In this document: positions 28,069-37,012 of the stretch, one piece after another | Numbering within the stretch: position 1 is the stretch's first letter | How the letters are laid out: each line of letters opens with the position of its first letter | Source: Chitinophagaceae bacterium | GTDB taxonomy: Bacteria > Bacteroidota > Bacteroidia > Chitinophagales > Chitinophagaceae | Direction of reading: 5' to 3' | NCBI GenBank assembly: GCA_947452965.1 | Contig: CANGEW010000002.1 | Span: 143,527-207,526, forward strand | DNA length: 64,000 nt | Made by a program: the position numbers and the translations under genes | Notes under the pieces: generated by a model | Seen by the model: only the letters and a program-made list of their open reading frames with translations | The model's database searches: none | Told to the model about the DNA's origin: nothing

Positions 28069-29352
28069 ATGAATTACAAAGATTCCCTGCTGCTTTCTTG
28101 GAAAAACATTTATGGCAATAAAGTTCGAACAGGCATTACTGTTATCATTATCGCATTAGGAATTTTTGCATTGATTTTAATTATAACAGCTATCAAGGCA
28201 GCTAGTAATAGTCTTACCAATAGTTTTTCTACAATGGGTTCAAATGCTTTTAGTATTAGATACAAAGAGCGAAATATTAATTTTGGGCACAGGCAACAAT
28301 CCTCAACGGTAAAGTCAAACAAAAAGAGTGTTGCTGAGCGCAGATCCAATATGGGCATCCCTATTGATTATACAGAGGCTACTTTGTTTAAGGAGCATTT
28401 CTTTTTTCCGCAGGCAAAAGTGAGTCTTGCATTACGAGGCGCATCAGGAGTTGTTGTCAATACTAATATTAAAAAAACCACACCTGAGGTGAATGTATTT
28501 GGTAGTGATGATAATTATTTAGAATTAAATGGTTTTAATGTTGCTTACGGCAGAAATTTTACTTTAACAGAAGTGAAGTCGGGCATGAGTGTATGTATGA
28601 TTGGCAGTGGGGTGGCCGCTACTTTATTTGCAGAAGATAAATCGAAAGCACTAGATGCGATTGTTAGAGTCAATCATTTGCCGTATAGGGTGGTGGCGGT
28701 GTTGGAGGATAAAGGATCGAGTGCTTTTTTCAATACAAGTAAAATTGTAATTGTACCATTAAATAATCTGCGTAAGTTTTCAGAAACTCAAAACACAAGC
28801 TACAATATTGCTGTAAAGGTAGATGATGTAAAAAAAATGAATGTATGTATAGGGGAGGCTACTGCCACATTTAGATCGATCAGAAAATTGAATGTGAAGG
28901 ATGCGGATAATTTCTATATTGATAAAAGCGATAGTATTGCAGAAACATTGCTCACTAATTTAGGTTTTTTAGAAAAGGGAACGATAGGTATTGCCTTTAT
29001 TACATTATTGGCAGCTGCTATTGGTTTGATGAATATCATGTTAGTAGCTGTAAATGAGAGGACTAAAGAAATAGGACTGGCAAAAGCATTGGGTGCTACC
29101 AGAAAAACGATTCAGTCTCAGTTTTTGTTTGAGTCTGTTTTAATTAGTTTAATGGGTGCGTTGGTAGGAATTTTTTCAGGGGTATTGTTAGGCAATGTAG
29201 TGGCGGTACTTTTACACACAGGTTTTGTGGTTCCTTGGGGTTGGGTAATTGCAGGTGTGTTTGTTTGTTTTGCGGTTGGGTTATTAGCCGGATTATATCC
29301 TGCCTATAAGGCTTCCAAACTAGATCCAATTATAGCGTTGCGTTATGAATGA
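28069..29352 (+). CDS. ABC transporter permease (MacB/FtsX family)
   Basis: A MacB-type permease: an N-terminal transmembrane helix (residues ~18-42), a large periplasmic MacB-PCD domain (~45-290), then three C-terminal FtsX helices (~305-425). The junction motif NERTKEIGLAKALGATRKTI and the final GLYPAYKASKLDPIIALRYE are hallmarks of the family. No ATPase or membrane-fusion gene is adjacent, so its partner is encoded elsewhere. The substrate cannot be told; related proteins export lipoproteins, peptides or drugs, or regulate hydrolases. Confidence 0.92.
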   Translation: MNYKDSLLLSWKNIYGNKVRTGITVIIIALGIFALILIITAIKAASNSLTNSFSTMGSNAFSIRYKERNINFGHRQQSSTVKSNKKSVAERRSNMGIPIDYTEATLFKEHFFFPQAKVSLALRGASGVVVNTNIKKTTPEVNVFGSDDNYLELNGFNVAYGRNFTLTEVKSGMSVCMIGSGVAATLFAEDKSKALDAIVRVNHLPYRVVAVLEDKGSSAFFNTSKIVIVPLNNLRKFSETQNTSYNIAVKVDDVKKMNVCIGEATATFRSIRKLNVKDADNFYIDKSDSIAETLLTNLGFLEKGTIGIAFITLLAAAIGLMNIMLVAVNERTKEIGLAKALGATRKTIQSQFLFESVLISLMGALVGIFSGVLLGNVVAVLLHTGFVVPWGWVIAGVFVCFAVGLLAGLYPAYKASKLDPIIALRYE

Positions 29353-29536
29353 TGATTTCCACAAATCTTACACAATGGGTATTAATTTTTTCTAAAATTT
29401 TCAGTGTAGAAGTGTTTGCATGCAAATATTTTATTAACTTGTTGCCCTGTTATGGAATGAGTAAAAAAGCAACATTCTATTCAGTGTTTTATCATTTAAC
29501 CTATAATTAAACTTAACAAATTAAAAACAGATTGTC

Positions 29537-30379
29537 ATGGCAGAAACAAAATCAGCCGCATCAGCGCAACAAAAGAAATCCGATAACATGATCTCATTAT
29601 TAGCACCTGTTGCATGTTTAGTAGTGGGCTATATCATTTGGAGATTTGTATTGGGAAGTGGTTCAAACTTCAGTGGAGGTAGTGAAAATGGTGGTTTTTG
29701 GCCAGATAGAGAAGGTCCAAAAACAGCGTTGAGTAAAATGTATTTAGGTGGAATCATTGTTCCTATCCTAATTGGTACACTTTTAACCATGATAACTTTT
29801 GTGGTAGAAAGATTTTTGACTATTTCAAAAGCTGCGGGAACAGCTAGTAATGCTGAGTTTGTTCGTAAAGTACAATATCATTTAGCTAATAAGAATGTAG
29901 ATGCAGCTATTGCAGAATGCGATAAGCAAAAAGGATCTGTTGGTAATGTAATGAAGGCAGGGTTACATCGTTATAAAGAAATGATTGGAAACACCTCTCT
30001 TGATACAGAACAAAAAGTATTGGCTATACAAAAAGAAGTGGAAGAAGCTACTTCATTAGAATTACCAATGTTGGAAAAAAACTTAGTGTTCTTGTCTACC
30101 ATTGCCTCTATCGCTACTTTGATGGGATTATTAGGTACGGTATTGGGTATGATTCGTTCATTCTCTGCATTAGGAGAAGATAGTGGTGGTGGAGCTGCTG
30201 CAAGTAAATTATCTGTTGGTATCTCTGAAGCCCTTTACAATACTGCATTAGGTATTGGTACATCAGCTTTCGCGATTGTATTCTATAATATTTTTACCAC
30301 AAAGATTGATGCCATTACATATGGTATTGATGAATCAGGATTTACATTAACTCAATCATTTGCATCGTTGTACAAGTAA
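29537..30379 (+). CDS. exbB: MotA/TolQ/ExbB proton channel family protein
   Basis: The proton-channel subunit that powers TonB-dependent outer-membrane transport. There is an N-terminal helix (~24-41), a second (~72-96), and the two long C-terminal helices with the signature LVFLSTIASIATLMGLLGTVLGMIRSF (~residues 178-204). GISEALYNTALGIGTSAFAIVFYN follows. 280 residues. First gene of an exbB-exbD-exbD-tonB cluster in which intergenic gaps are 25-55 bases. Confidence 0.93.
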   Translation: MAETKSAASAQQKKSDNMISLLAPVACLVVGYIIWRFVLGSGSNFSGGSENGGFWPDREGPKTALSKMYLGGIIVPILIGTLLTMITFVVERFLTISKAAGTASNAEFVRKVQYHLANKNVDAAIAECDKQKGSVGNVMKAGLHRYKEMIGNTSLDTEQKVLAIQKEVEEATSLELPMLEKNLVFLSTIASIATLMGLLGTVLGMIRSFSALGEDSGGGAAASKLSVGISEALYNTALGIGTSAFAIVFYNIFTTKIDAITYGIDESGFTLTQSFASLYK

Positions 30380-30433
30380 TTGTAAAAACAATCAATGAAA
30401 TTGTATTTAAAGTAAATTCAAAAAAAACATAGA

Positions 30434-31084
30434 ATGCCAAAAGTTAAAATACCACGTAAAAGCACTACCATCGATATGACTGCGATGTGTGATGTGGCAT
30501 TTTTGTTGTTGTCTTTTTTTATTCTGGCAACTAAGCAAAAGCCACCGGAAGTTCTTTCCGTAACGCCACCGAATTCTGTTTCTGCAAAAGCAGCTCCAGA
30601 CAAGTCGATTTTGATTACACTTACAAAGGATGGTAAAGCATTTTTGATGTTGGGAGATGAAACAAAAAAGGCTGATATTCTAAACAATATCAACCTTACA
30701 AAAGGTTTGAATCTTTCTCCAGCAGAATTAAAAAAATGGGAGAAAGCTCCTTTTGTTGGAATGCCTTTGAGTCAAATCAAAAGTTCTTTGGCGATGACTA
30801 CCGAAATACCGGCGAATCAACTTCCCGGGATACCTACGGACAGTACAAAGAATGAAATGATTGACTGGATGAAATCTGTAACCAATGTATATGCAGGATC
30901 CGATCAAAGAAAACTGCAGGAAATGCTATTGGTGAAAGGTGATAATGATGCATTATATCCGACATTTAAAAATATCAAAGAGGCTTTTAAGAAGAATGAG
31001 ATTTATAAATTCAGAATAGTTACCAATGGCGAATCTGTTCCTGTTGGGTCTGAATTATATTTAAATCCTCCAAAAGCCAATTAA
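30434..31084 (+). CDS. exbD: ExbD/TolR family biopolymer transport protein (first copy)
   Basis: A single-helix protein that forms the ExbB/D proton motor. The N-terminus PKVKIPRKSTTIDMTAMCDVAFLLLSFFILATK has the essential membrane Asp (D in TAMCDVAF). The periplasmic domain is longer than usual (216 residues in total). Bacteroidota typically carry two ExbD paralogues, as here. Confidence 0.92.
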   Translation: MPKVKIPRKSTTIDMTAMCDVAFLLLSFFILATKQKPPEVLSVTPPNSVSAKAAPDKSILITLTKDGKAFLMLGDETKKADILNNINLTKGLNLSPAELKKWEKAPFVGMPLSQIKSSLAMTTEIPANQLPGIPTDSTKNEMIDWMKSVTNVYAGSDQRKLQEMLLVKGDNDALYPTFKNIKEAFKKNEIYKFRIVTNGESVPVGSELYLNPPKAN

Positions 31085-31109
31085 CTCATACTAAAATAAA
31101 TATACCGAT

Positions 31110-31658
31110 ATGGCAGAAATGGATACCTCGTCGGGTGGCGGACATAAAAAAGGACCCGGCGTCAAAAAAGGAAAAAAATTATCAACCAGAGTGGATTTAA
31201 CACCTATGGTTGATCTTGGGTTTCTGCTCATCACTTTCTTCGTGTTTACAACTACCATGAGTCAATCTACGGCAATGAATATGAATGAGCCTAAAGATGA
31301 TTCAACACAAGTGATGAAAGTAAAAAATTCAGGAGCGATGACTATTTTATTGGGAAAAGCTGACCAGGTATATTACTACTATGGACAGTTGGAAGCTGAT
31401 AAATTGAGTGAACAATTTAAAAGTACAACCTTTAAACAGATCAGAGATATCATTGTTGCTAAAAAGAAAGCAACCAATATAGACGATTTGATGTACATAA
31501 TAAAGTCAGATAAACAATCAACTTTTAAAAACGCTATTGATATTTTGGATGAAATGACTATTTGCAATGTTCCTCCGGGTCACTATGCAGAGGTAGACAT
31601 GACACCCACTGAAGAAGTGTTAATTCAAAAGACAGAAGAAGCAAACGGGATAAAATAA
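31110..31658 (+). CDS. exbD: ExbD/TolR family biopolymer transport protein (second copy)
   Basis: A second ExbD paralogue of 182 residues. A Gly/Lys-rich cytoplasmic N-terminus precedes RVDLTPMVDLGFLLITFFVFTTTM, with the conserved Asp in PMVDLGF. It may form a heteromeric ExbD dimer with the preceding gene product. 25 bases separate the two genes. Confidence 0.92.
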   Translation: MAEMDTSSGGGHKKGPGVKKGKKLSTRVDLTPMVDLGFLLITFFVFTTTMSQSTAMNMNEPKDDSTQVMKVKNSGAMTILLGKADQVYYYYGQLEADKLSEQFKSTTFKQIRDIIVAKKKATNIDDLMYIIKSDKQSTFKNAIDILDEMTICNVPPGHYAEVDMTPTEEVLIQKTEEANGIK

Positions 31659-31697
31659 TATGCTGATTGCAGAAGCTATTCAAACAAATTATTAATT

Positions 31698-32525
31698 ATG
31701 GATGTAAATAAAATTTTAAGTGCCGATTTTCTTGACATCATTTTTGATGGAAGGAATAAATCATACGGAGCTTATGAATTAAGAAAAACGTACAACCTTA
31801 GACTGAGAAAATCGCTCCTTTTTACAGGATCATTATTGTTATTTGTTTTTCTTGGTTTGGCATTGTCTAATTATATAGATAGTCACAGAAATAAATCTAC
31901 TATCGATGTATTAGATACTCAAATGGCAGAGGTAAAAAAAGATGAACCACCACCGCCACCGCCACCACCGCCGCCACCCACTCCACCACCACCACCAGAG
32001 GTAAATCAAATCAAGTTTACGCCTCCAAAAATCGTAAAAGATGAAGAGGTAAAGCCTGATGAAAAGATTGAGGAGATAAAAGAAGATCAGGTGATTAGCA
32101 ATAAAACAGTTGAAAGCGACAACAAGGATCAAATTGTACAAGCTCCAATTGAAGACAATTCAAAGGCTGTGGAATTGCCAAAAGATGATGATGAAAACAA
32201 AGTCTTTACAAAGGTAGAAGTAGATGCAGGGTATCCTGGAGGAGAAGGTGCTTGGAGAAGATATTTATCCAACAACCTTGATGCAGAAGTGCCAGGTACT
32301 AACGGGGCACCTGCTGGAACGTATACTGTGATTGTAAGATTTATTGTTTCAAAAGATGGTAGTGTGAGTGATGTAGTTGCAGAAACATCTCATGGCTTTG
32401 GAATGGAACAAGAATCAGTTAGAGCGATAAAGAAATCTGGTAAATGGACACCAGCCATTCAAAATGGTCGCAATGTAACAGCATACAAGCGTCAGCCTAT
32501 TACATGGGTGGTACAGGATAATTAA
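31698..32525 (+). CDS. tonB: Energy transducer TonB
   Basis: It transmits the proton-motive force to TonB-dependent receptors. Architecture: a cytoplasmic N-terminus with the family phrase DIIFDGRNKSYGAYELRKTYN, one transmembrane helix (~35-53), a proline-rich spacer (runs of Pro at ~78-98), an acidic/Lys-rich linker, and the C-terminal TonB domain (~185-275). That domain contains YPGGEGAWRRYLSNNL and GTYTVIVRFIVSKDGSVSDV. 275 residues. A strong terminator lies just downstream, ending the cluster. Confidence 0.95.
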   Translation: MDVNKILSADFLDIIFDGRNKSYGAYELRKTYNLRLRKSLLFTGSLLLFVFLGLALSNYIDSHRNKSTIDVLDTQMAEVKKDEPPPPPPPPPPPTPPPPPEVNQIKFTPPKIVKDEEVKPDEKIEEIKEDQVISNKTVESDNKDQIVQAPIEDNSKAVELPKDDDENKVFTKVEVDAGYPGGEGAWRRYLSNNLDAEVPGTNGAPAGTYTVIVRFIVSKDGSVSDVVAETSHGFGMEQESVRAIKKSGKWTPAIQNGRNVTAYKRQPITWVVQDN

Positions 32526-32547
32526 TCAATTTCAATATAAAGTTATA

Positions 32548-32577
32548 AACCTCTCGCTTTTTAGTGAGAGGTTTTTT
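32548..32577 (+). terminator. Intrinsic terminator after tonB
   Basis: AACCTCTC (32548-32555) and GAGAGGTT (32566-32573) form the stem, followed by a run of T to about 32577. It separates the tonB cluster from mnmE. Confidence 0.85.
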
Positions 32578-32666
32578 GTTTGTTATACTAGTATTGCATC
32601 TCTTTGAATATCTTTGAATAGCAAAATCAATTTGCTTGAATAGATTACTACTTTAAATAATTAAAG

Positions 32667-34043
32667 ATGAACAATAAACTTGCGGGATGGGATGATACCA
32701 TTGTTGCATTGGCTACCTCGCCAGGCGTATCGGCTATTGGTGTAGTAAGAATTAGCGGTCGTGATGCATTTTCAATTGTGAACCAACTATTCCCATCCAA
32801 AAACATCCTAATACAACCTACGCATACCATCTTAGTGGGTATGTTGAAAGATGAAAATGAATTGATTGATGAAGTAGTATTGTCGATTTTTAAAGGGCCT
32901 AAAAGTTATACAGGAGAAGATACTATAGAGATCAGCGGACATGGAAGTCCGTTTGTACAAGAGCAAATCATTCATGCATGTATCAAGAACGGTGCAAGAA
33001 TGGCTAAGCCGGGAGAATTTACGCAAAGAGCTTTTTTGAATAACAAGTTAGATTTAACACAGGCAGAATCTGTAGCAGATTTGATTGCATCAAACACAAA
33101 AGCCTCACAAAAAGCAGCCCTTCATAATATTCGAGGCGGCTTTTCCAATGCATTAAAAGACATGCGAGAGCAATTGATACAATTTGCTTCATTGATAGAA
33201 TTGGAATTGGATTTTGCAACTGAAGATGTAGAGTTTGCAGACAGAACAAAATTTTATTCGTTGATTGAATCTGTGCAAATAGCCAGTCGTCAATTAATTG
33301 ATTCATTTCAGCTAGGCAATGTAATAAAAAATGGGGTGAGTGTAGCTATCATAGGAAAGCCCAATGCAGGCAAATCAACTTTACTCAATTGTTTGCTCAA
33401 TGAAGAACGAGCCATTGTTAGTGAAATCGCTGGTACCACGAGAGATACCATTGAAGAAATGATAAATATCAATGGTATTGTATTTCGCTTGATAGATACT
33501 GCCGGCATCAGGACTAACAGCAAAGACGTGATTGAAAATATTGGCATCGAGAAGAGTTTACATAAAATGAAAACTGCCGATTTAGTTTTATATATTTTTG
33601 ATGCAAATACAGAAACCAAAGAAGAGATAGCAGAACAGACAAAGGTCTTTGAACAACACCAAGTTAAATATTTGCTGGTTTCTAATAAATTAGATTTGAT
33701 TAAGAATTTGATTGGCGATATGGAAGAGGCGCCTGTCATTAAAATATCTGCAAAAAAACAGGAAGGCATAGACGAATTAAGGAATAAGATTTATCAAATC
33801 ACAGTTGTTGATTCGGTAAATACGGATCAAACTATAGTGACCAATGCAAGACATTTGCAATCTTTACAACAAATCTTACAATCTGTTTTGAACATAAAAG
33901 CAGGTTTGGATGAAAAAATACCAGGTGATTTGCTTTCTATAGAAATTAGAACTTGTTTGTTTCATTTGGGAGAAATAACAGGAGAGGTAACCAGTGAAGA
34001 TAAGCTTGATTACATTTTTAGTAAGTTTTGTATCGGCAAATGA
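32667..34043 (+). CDS. mnmE: tRNA uridine-5-carboxymethylaminomethyl modification GTPase MnmE
   Basis: With MnmG it modifies the wobble uridine of several tRNAs. The N-terminal TrmE domain includes the formyl-THF-binding fold. The G domain shows GKPNAGKST (G1), DTAGI (G3) and SNKLDL (G4). The C-terminus ends in the invariant FCIGK, with the catalytic Cys. 458 residues, full length. The last 18 coding bases are repeated downstream at least six times, marking this 3' end as an integration site (compare Salmonella genomic island 1, which uses the end of trmE/mnmE). The gene itself is intact. Confidence 0.97.
   Translation: MNNKLAGWDDTIVALATSPGVSAIGVVRISGRDAFSIVNQLFPSKNILIQPTHTILVGMLKDENELIDEVVLSIFKGPKSYTGEDTIEISGHGSPFVQEQIIHACIKNGARMAKPGEFTQRAFLNNKLDLTQAESVADLIASNTKASQKAALHNIRGGFSNALKDMREQLIQFASLIELELDFATEDVEFADRTKFYSLIESVQIASRQLIDSFQLGNVIKNGVSVAIIGKPNAGKSTLLNCLLNEERAIVSEIAGTTRDTIEEMININGIVFRLIDTAGIRTNSKDVIENIGIEKSLHKMKTADLVLYIFDANTETKEEIAEQTKVFEQHQVKYLLVSNKLDLIKNLIGDMEEAPVIKISAKKQEGIDELRNKIYQITVVDSVNTDQTIVTNARHLQSLQQILQSVLNIKAGLDEKIPGDLLSIEIRTCLFHLGEITGEVTSEDKLDYIFSKFCIGK
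34026..34043 (+). other. Putative attachment site (core copy A) in the mnmE 3' end
   Basis: TTTTGTATCGGCAAATGA encodes F-C-I-G-K-stop of MnmE. Copies of this 18-mer occur in the same orientation at 35602, 38094, 40019, 41326, 45868 and 48773, in non-coding DNA between unrelated gene groups. This one is read as the left boundary (attL) of an array of integrated cassettes. Confidence 0.65.
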
Positions 34044-34151
34044 TATTAAAATAAAAAATAATACGATTTGATTTGCTCCACTCTTTTTTTAATGCCAATA
34101 GCTATGGTACTCGAACAAGATTTATTTCAACTTTCTGGAATTTCCGGATAG

Positions 34152-34580
34152 TTAATCTTTTGCTTCTTTGATAAAGGTGCCGTTTACATCAAATAACACA
34201 TCCATTTTTTGAAATTCTGCTTCAAAAGTAATATTACCTTTTGCATCAATAATTTTAGAAGCTTCTTTTATTTTTTTGCCCACATATTTTTTTGAACAAT
34301 AGTCAGTAATATTTTTGGAAAGTTCGCTTACCTCAATTTTAGTTTCGGTTTCGGTAATGTTTCCAACTGGGTCAATTAAAACAGACATTTCTTTCTTTTT
34401 GTAGTCAAACGCTGCTTCAAAGTTTCCATTTTCTTTTTCCCATTCTTTTACTTTTGTTGAAGGGTAGGCTTTTGTAAATGTTGCTTTTATAGAAGCTGGA
34501 ACATCTGATTCTTTAATTTTTTGTGCATTAACTCCGATTGTTACAAATCCAATCGCCAATAATAGTATTGCTTTTTTCAT
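34152..34580 (-). CDS. PepSY-like (BLIP-like fold) periplasmic protein
   Basis: A secreted 142-residue protein with a signal peptide ending GVNAQ. The pattern SDVPASIKATFTKAYPSTKVKEWEKENGNFEAAF, then repeats of 'i...G.i.e.e', is typical of the Bacteroidota PepSY_like/DUF2874 family, which adopts a beta-lactamase-inhibitor-like fold. Molecular role unknown. It is convergent with mnmE, whose stop is 108 bases away, and lies in the first cassette after the mnmE attachment site. Confidence 0.75.
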   Translation of the reverse strand: MKKAILLLAIGFVTIGVNAQKIKESDVPASIKATFTKAYPSTKVKEWEKENGNFEAAFDYKKKEMSVLIDPVGNITETETKIEVSELSKNITDYCSKKYVGKKIKEASKIIDAKGNITFEAEFQKMDVLFDVNGTFIKEAKD

Positions 34581-34631
34581 TTTATTTTTATTGATTTGTC
34601 TATGAATAAATAATGGTGCGATATTAATCTA

Positions 34632-35393
34632 TTATTCTGATATTTTTTTGTTATCATTCCGTTGTTGTCGGTTTGCTACTAAAAGTAAAATTGTCATCAC
34701 CCCAACTGAAATAATTGATGAATTTAAAGTTCCAAGTTGCAACCCGCCTTTTTCTATTGGCTTTGTAAGGAAATCGCCAAAAGTAGCTCCGAAAGGTCGA
34801 GTGAAAATAAATGCAACCCAAAATAAAATGATGTGATTGATTTTTGAGATGTAATGTAAAAACACAACAATAATAATTACTCCGCCTGTTAAAAGGGCGC
34901 CTTGTAGATAGCTCATCCCAAAATATTCTCCAAGAAAATCGCCGAAAGCAGTCCCCAAACTATTTGAGAAAAGAATTGCTATCCAGTAATATAATTCTTT
35001 TTGTTTGTCAACAATTGGGAAAACTTCAAGGCTTTTGTATTTGCGAAACCACAAAATTAAAGTGAGTAGCAAACAGCTTATCAAAATGATAGTGCCTATT
35101 GTATATCCAAGATGAAGCGTTCTATCAATGTAGTCAGATATTTCAGTACCTAACGTTGTGGTGCCAATAATGACGAGCCAATAAATTACTGGAATATATT
35201 TTTTGACTGCAATTTGTACAAACAATACAACAACGAAAAAACAGAGCGTGATTAATATACCAATTGAATAACCCAAATTTAAAGTCATTGAAAGAAAATC
35301 GCCAAGTGTTTCACCAAGAGTTGTTGCTACAATTTTCATTATCCAAAATATCAGAGTTATTTTGGCGACTTTGTTTAGCAGATCGTTTTTCAT
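34632..35393 (-). CDS. Four-repeat integral membrane protein (COG4705-like)
   Basis: A 253-residue membrane protein of about eight helices made of four internal repeats. Each carries a motif like TTLGETLGDFL...LGYSIG: residues ~22-47, ~77-102, ~142-167 and ~198-223. Each repeat holds conserved Gly and an intramembrane Asp (GDF, SDY, GDF, GDF). It resembles the uncharacterised 'membrane-anchored protein' family COG4705. The repeated polar residues suggest a transporter or channel, but that is inference. It is transcribed with the PepSY-like gene 51 bases downstream. Confidence 0.7.
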   Translation of the reverse strand: MKNDLLNKVAKITLIFWIMKIVATTLGETLGDFLSMTLNLGYSIGILITLCFFVVVLFVQIAVKKYIPVIYWLVIIGTTTLGTEISDYIDRTLHLGYTIGTIILISCLLLTLILWFRKYKSLEVFPIVDKQKELYYWIAILFSNSLGTAFGDFLGEYFGMSYLQGALLTGGVIIIVVFLHYISKINHIILFWVAFIFTRPFGATFGDFLTKPIEKGGLQLGTLNSSIISVGVMTILLLVANRQQRNDNKKISE

Positions 35394-35540
35394 TTTTTAT
35401 CATTCCCTTTTGATACAAGTTAAAAGGTTTTAGCTGTAACATTATACCATTAAAAAAATATTAACATAATTTGCCTTAAAAAGCGAGTTTACCGGTTATT
35501 TCTCTACCCCCCCCCTAAAAACCACCCTCTATTTAATTTT
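35394..35540. other. Gene-free stretch with a C9 tract
   Basis: No open reading frame of note. It contains the upstream region of the minus-strand membrane protein gene and a run of nine C at 35507-35515, followed by TAAAAACCA. That wording resembles the inner part of the repeat arm at 38055-38075, so it may be a decayed extra copy of the arm. The next 80 bases are the arm and core copy B. Confidence 0.5.
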
Positions 35541-35619
35541 TTATTCCTGTATCCTATTTTTTACCTCACTTCTGAAAACTATACTGGCAAGGGTTTAAAA
35601 GTTTTGTATCGGCAAAAAG
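35541..35619 (+). other. Attachment-like repeat B (arm plus mnmE-end core)
   Basis: The core TTTTGTATCGGCAA at 35602-35615 is identical to the mnmE end. The 60 bases before it (TTATTCCTGTA..., CTGAAAACT..ACTGGCAAGGGTTT) match the arms before copies C and D in order and spacing, with substitutions. This boundary separates cassette I (PepSY, COG4705-like) from cassette II. Confidence 0.65.
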
Positions 35620-35660
35620 AAATAAATTAATTATTTCGTTCTTTTATTTCAGTTAACACA

Positions 35661-35697
35661 AAAATGCCGTCAAAGAAATAAAATTTTGACGGCATTT
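35661..35697 (-). terminator. Intrinsic terminator for the 35731-36210 gene
   Basis: AAATGCCGTCAAA (35662-35674) and TTTGACGGCATTT (35685-35697) form a perfect 13-bp stem around a short A-rich loop. On the minus strand the stem ends in a T run. It lies ~33 bases beyond the stop of the minus-strand gene. Confidence 0.8.
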
Positions 35698-35730
35698 CGA
35701 ATAAAAAAATGATTTAATTCAAAAAGTATT

Positions 35731-36210
35731 TTACGGTTTTTTAGTTGCAGGGGATTCTAATTTCTTTTTCATTTCCTGATGTTCTTTTTCTGCATTTTCA
35801 ATACTCTTACTAAATGCTTTTGCATGTGCTTTTGCTTTACTTATATCAGGATTGGGTTTATTAAGTTCTGCTTTTAAATTTGAAACATGTTTAGTTGCTT
35901 CTGAATGATTTTTTTCAATCGATTCACTATGAACCTTTACTTTTGCTTTGTCTTCAGGTTTAATGGTGCTCTTTAAATTTTCATGTGCTTTCTTCGCCAT
36001 CTCAAGATTTTCTTCAGCATTTTTTGCATGATTTTTATGCTCTTCTAATGTTTTAGATTGTCCATTTACAATAGCATTTGTATGATCCTTTGCTATTTTA
36101 TGGTGTGATGTTAATGCGGCATGATTTTCAGTTTTTGTTTGTGAAAAAACACTTTGAGACATTAGTGTTAAACAAGCAATTGAAAAGGTAAATAAATAAT
36201 TTTTATTCAT
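35731..36210 (-). CDS. Secreted helical Lys/His/Glu-rich protein, unknown function
   Basis: I do not recognise a named family. The 159-residue product has a signal peptide (residues 1-23, ending SVFSQ). A highly charged helical remainder is rich in Lys, Glu, Ala and His, with irregular repeats such as EEHKNHAKNAEENLEMAKKAHENL and KVHSESIEKNHSEATKHVSNL. It looks like a periplasmic coiled coil. The many His residues could bind metal, but no defined motif is seen. It has its own terminator and lies in cassette II next to an mgtA remnant. Confidence 0.7.
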   Translation of the reverse strand: MNKNYLFTFSIACLTLMSQSVFSQTKTENHAALTSHHKIAKDHTNAIVNGQSKTLEEHKNHAKNAEENLEMAKKAHENLKSTIKPEDKAKVKVHSESIEKNHSEATKHVSNLKAELNKPNPDISKAKAHAKAFSKSIENAEKEHQEMKKKLESPATKKP

Positions 36211-36352
36211 GATAATTTTTTTAAGTGATTATTAAATTTTAATCAAAATAATAAAATTCTAATTTGCGATACAATGAATAAAAACACAAGTGATTATGAG
36301 TTATATCATCAGTCAGAAGATTTTACACAGTAAAAAATAGCATCCAGATTTT

Positions 36353-36838
36353 TTAATTAAAATAACCTTTACAACCATTGATTAAATTTTTAATAAAAAT
36401 CATTTTTACAAATTGAGTTAGTGAACAATAACAGAAAAGTAATAAAAACAACCATAAAAAATACTGAAGTGGAAGTGCTGTGAATTTCAATGAGTTTGCA
36501 AAAGAAGAAAAAGGGATGAAAATTCCAATTGCAATCATTGTAAGTGAAATAACTGGCGTAGCTGCTCTGCTTTCTATAAACGGAATTTTTCTTGTACGTA
36601 TCATGTGTTCAATTAAAGTTTGAGAAAGAAGCCCTTCGACAAACCAAGTATACCATGAAGGCGCTTTTTCATATTCAATTTCATTAAGCCCCAATATTTT
36701 TCTTTTTACTACAACTTGATCATCATTTAATCCTTTTTCATCACTATTCAAATCAATGTATAGCTGCTGAATACTTTTTCTGGCAAAGTCATTCAGCATT
36801 ATTTCATCATATTTTTTATAATTATTAGAGAAGTTCAT
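36353..36838 (-). pseudogene. Internally deleted mgtA-type P-type ATPase (remnant)
   Basis: The first ~66 residues match the N-terminal domain of MgtA-type Mg2+ P-type ATPases (YIDLNSDEKGLNDDQVVVKR, GLNEIEYEKAPSWYTWF). The rest matches the extreme C-terminus (GLLSQTLIEHMIRTRKIPFI, ESRAATPV, IPFSS, LPLQYF, LTQFVKMIFI). Everything between, about 700 residues including the DKTGT phosphorylation site and most helices, is gone, with the frame preserved. The join falls at W-F, a pair present on both sides in the family, suggesting deletion by short homology. A 161-residue protein could still be made but cannot pump ions. Confidence 0.8.
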
Positions 36839-37012
36839 TTTGATTTTATTTATCTGAAAAAAACTTTACTTATTAGCTAAGCATTTAAGGTAAGGGTATT
36901 AGATTATTTATAAAATGATTTATCACCCAACAATTGTTTTATACACTATTTGTATAAGTTTGTTTATTAATTAAATCAGATAAAATTGCTTTTGTAAATC
37001 AATCCTTCAAAA

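Noticed and set aside
31911..32141. Minus-strand Trp-rich open frame
   Set aside because: It mirrors the proline codons of TonB and is not a real gene.
32601..32620. Direct repeat TCTTTGAATA TCTTTGAATA upstream of mnmE as an operator
   Set aside because: The second unit forms a -7 box (TATCTTTG 32609-32616) and the first is probably chance. No -33 element fits and there is no comparison to support an operator.
36838..37012. An arm-like stretch upstream of propeller 1 (CTGAAAAAAACTTTACTTATTAG..GGTAAGGGT)
   Set aside because: Words resemble the arm, but spacing is off and no core follows. I could not support it as a boundary between the mgtA remnant and propeller 1.
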